NCBI GenBank assembly: GCA_030592605.1
Contig: JAUVIT010000081.1
Location: forward strand, 1 to 7,186
Direction of reading: 5' to 3'
DNA length: 7,186 nt
DNA from: Bacteroidota bacterium
Lineage (GTDB): Bacteria; Bacteroidota; Bacteroidia; Bacteroidales; GCA-2748055
In this document: positions 6,950 to 7,186 of the stretch, one piece after another
Numbering within the stretch: the first letter of the stretch is position 1
Layout of the letters: every line of letters starts with the position of its first letter
Notes under the pieces: model-generated
What the model saw: the letters and a program-made list of their open reading frames with translations, nothing else
The model's database searches: none
What the model was told of the DNA's origin: nothing
Made by a program: the position numbers and the translations under genes

Positions 6950-7186
6950 TTAGAACCGTTGCAGGCCTGAGAAGAAGAATGATCCTTCAATTTTTGCATT
7001 CTCATCCGAATCAGAACCATGTACAGCATTTTCACGCATACTCTTAGCAAACTCTTTTCGGATAGTGCCTTCTTCAGCTTTTTCCGGATCAGTGGCTCCG
7101 ATTAGCTTCCTGTAATCTTCCACAGCGTTTTCTTTTTCCAGGATGGCAACCACAATGTTACCAGAGGTCATGAATTCAACCAGGTC
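6950..7186 (-). CDS. ndk: Nucleoside diphosphate kinase, C-terminal part (5' end beyond window)
   Basis: Ndk transfers the gamma-phosphate between nucleoside triphosphates and diphosphates through a phosphohistidine, balancing (d)NTP pools in the cytosol. The window holds the last 78 codons, about half of a typical 140-155-residue enzyme. The frame is open to the right edge, beginning DLVEF before MTSGN, so the Met at 7169-7171 is internal, not a start. Family motifs are clear: [22 protein letters not shown] (visible residues 6-27), [19 protein letters not shown] (29-47) and [12 protein letters not shown] (53-64) with the phospho-accepting His at visible residue 56. The C-terminus ends [10 protein letters not shown] and is complete. 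Its promoter and the N-terminal Kpn-loop region lie outside. No terminator is visible in the short gap to the DUF721 gene. Confidence 0.96.
   Translation of the reverse strand, partial: DLVEFMTSGNIVVAILEKENAVEDYRKLIGATDPEKAEEGTIRKEFAKSMRENAVHGSDSDENAKIEGSFFFSGLQRF

Noticed and set aside
6974..6988. GAAG/CTTC hairpin followed by AATTTTT as a terminator for recF-DUF721
   Set aside because: The stem is only 4 bp with a 7-nt loop and lies within ndk codons; too weak to call.
6832..7050. 72-residue minus-strand frame bridging the DUF721 and ndk ends
   Set aside because: It overlaps two well-supported genes in another frame and has no family resemblance.

Overview
The window is a stretch of Bacteroidota (Bacteroidetes) chromosome made of housekeeping genes. 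The phylum call rests on three things. The protein variants are of the Bacteroidota type, for example YidC with a long P1 domain and a Lys in its groove, and CTP synthase with an APGFG loop. TAnnTTTG-type -7 promoter boxes lie before several genes. Convincing Shine-Dalgarno sequences are absent. Order-level placement (Bacteroidales-like) is only an impression from protein style.

Layout, left to right. Positions 1-1315 (+) are the 3' four-fifths of pyrG (CTP synthase). A 111-bp gap carries a good promoter for yidC (1427-3319, +), the membrane protein insertase. An 18-bp-stem bidirectional terminator (3339-3379) separates yidC from the convergent minus-strand set: ribH (3400-3894, lumazine synthase), a membrane-anchored TPR protein (3916-4611) and a DUF4197 lipoprotein (4708-5463, TTG start). 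The TPR gene and ribH are 21 bp apart and look like one transcript, started by a TACTTTTG promoter at 4645-4652. A 16-bp perfect palindrome (4675-4690) lies just upstream of that promoter. A 71-bp divergent region follows, then recF (5535-6647, +) and a DUF721/DciA-like gene (6650-6940, +), spaced by 2 nt and probably translationally coupled. The window ends in the 3' half of ndk (6950-7186, -), which converges on the DUF721 gene with only 9 bp between the stop codons.

The genes cover nucleotide supply (pyrG, ndk), riboflavin synthesis (ribH), envelope biogenesis (yidC, the TPR protein, the lipoprotein) and replication or repair (recF, DUF721). I find no mobile element, CRISPR array, tRNA or rRNA, defence cassette or anomalous island, and no evidence of a new biological system. 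The points worth a second look are small: the palindrome between the TPR and lipoprotein genes, the nearly leaderless recF start, the TTG-initiated DUF4197 lipoprotein beside recF, and lineage-type substitutions at functional sites in PyrG, YidC and RibH.
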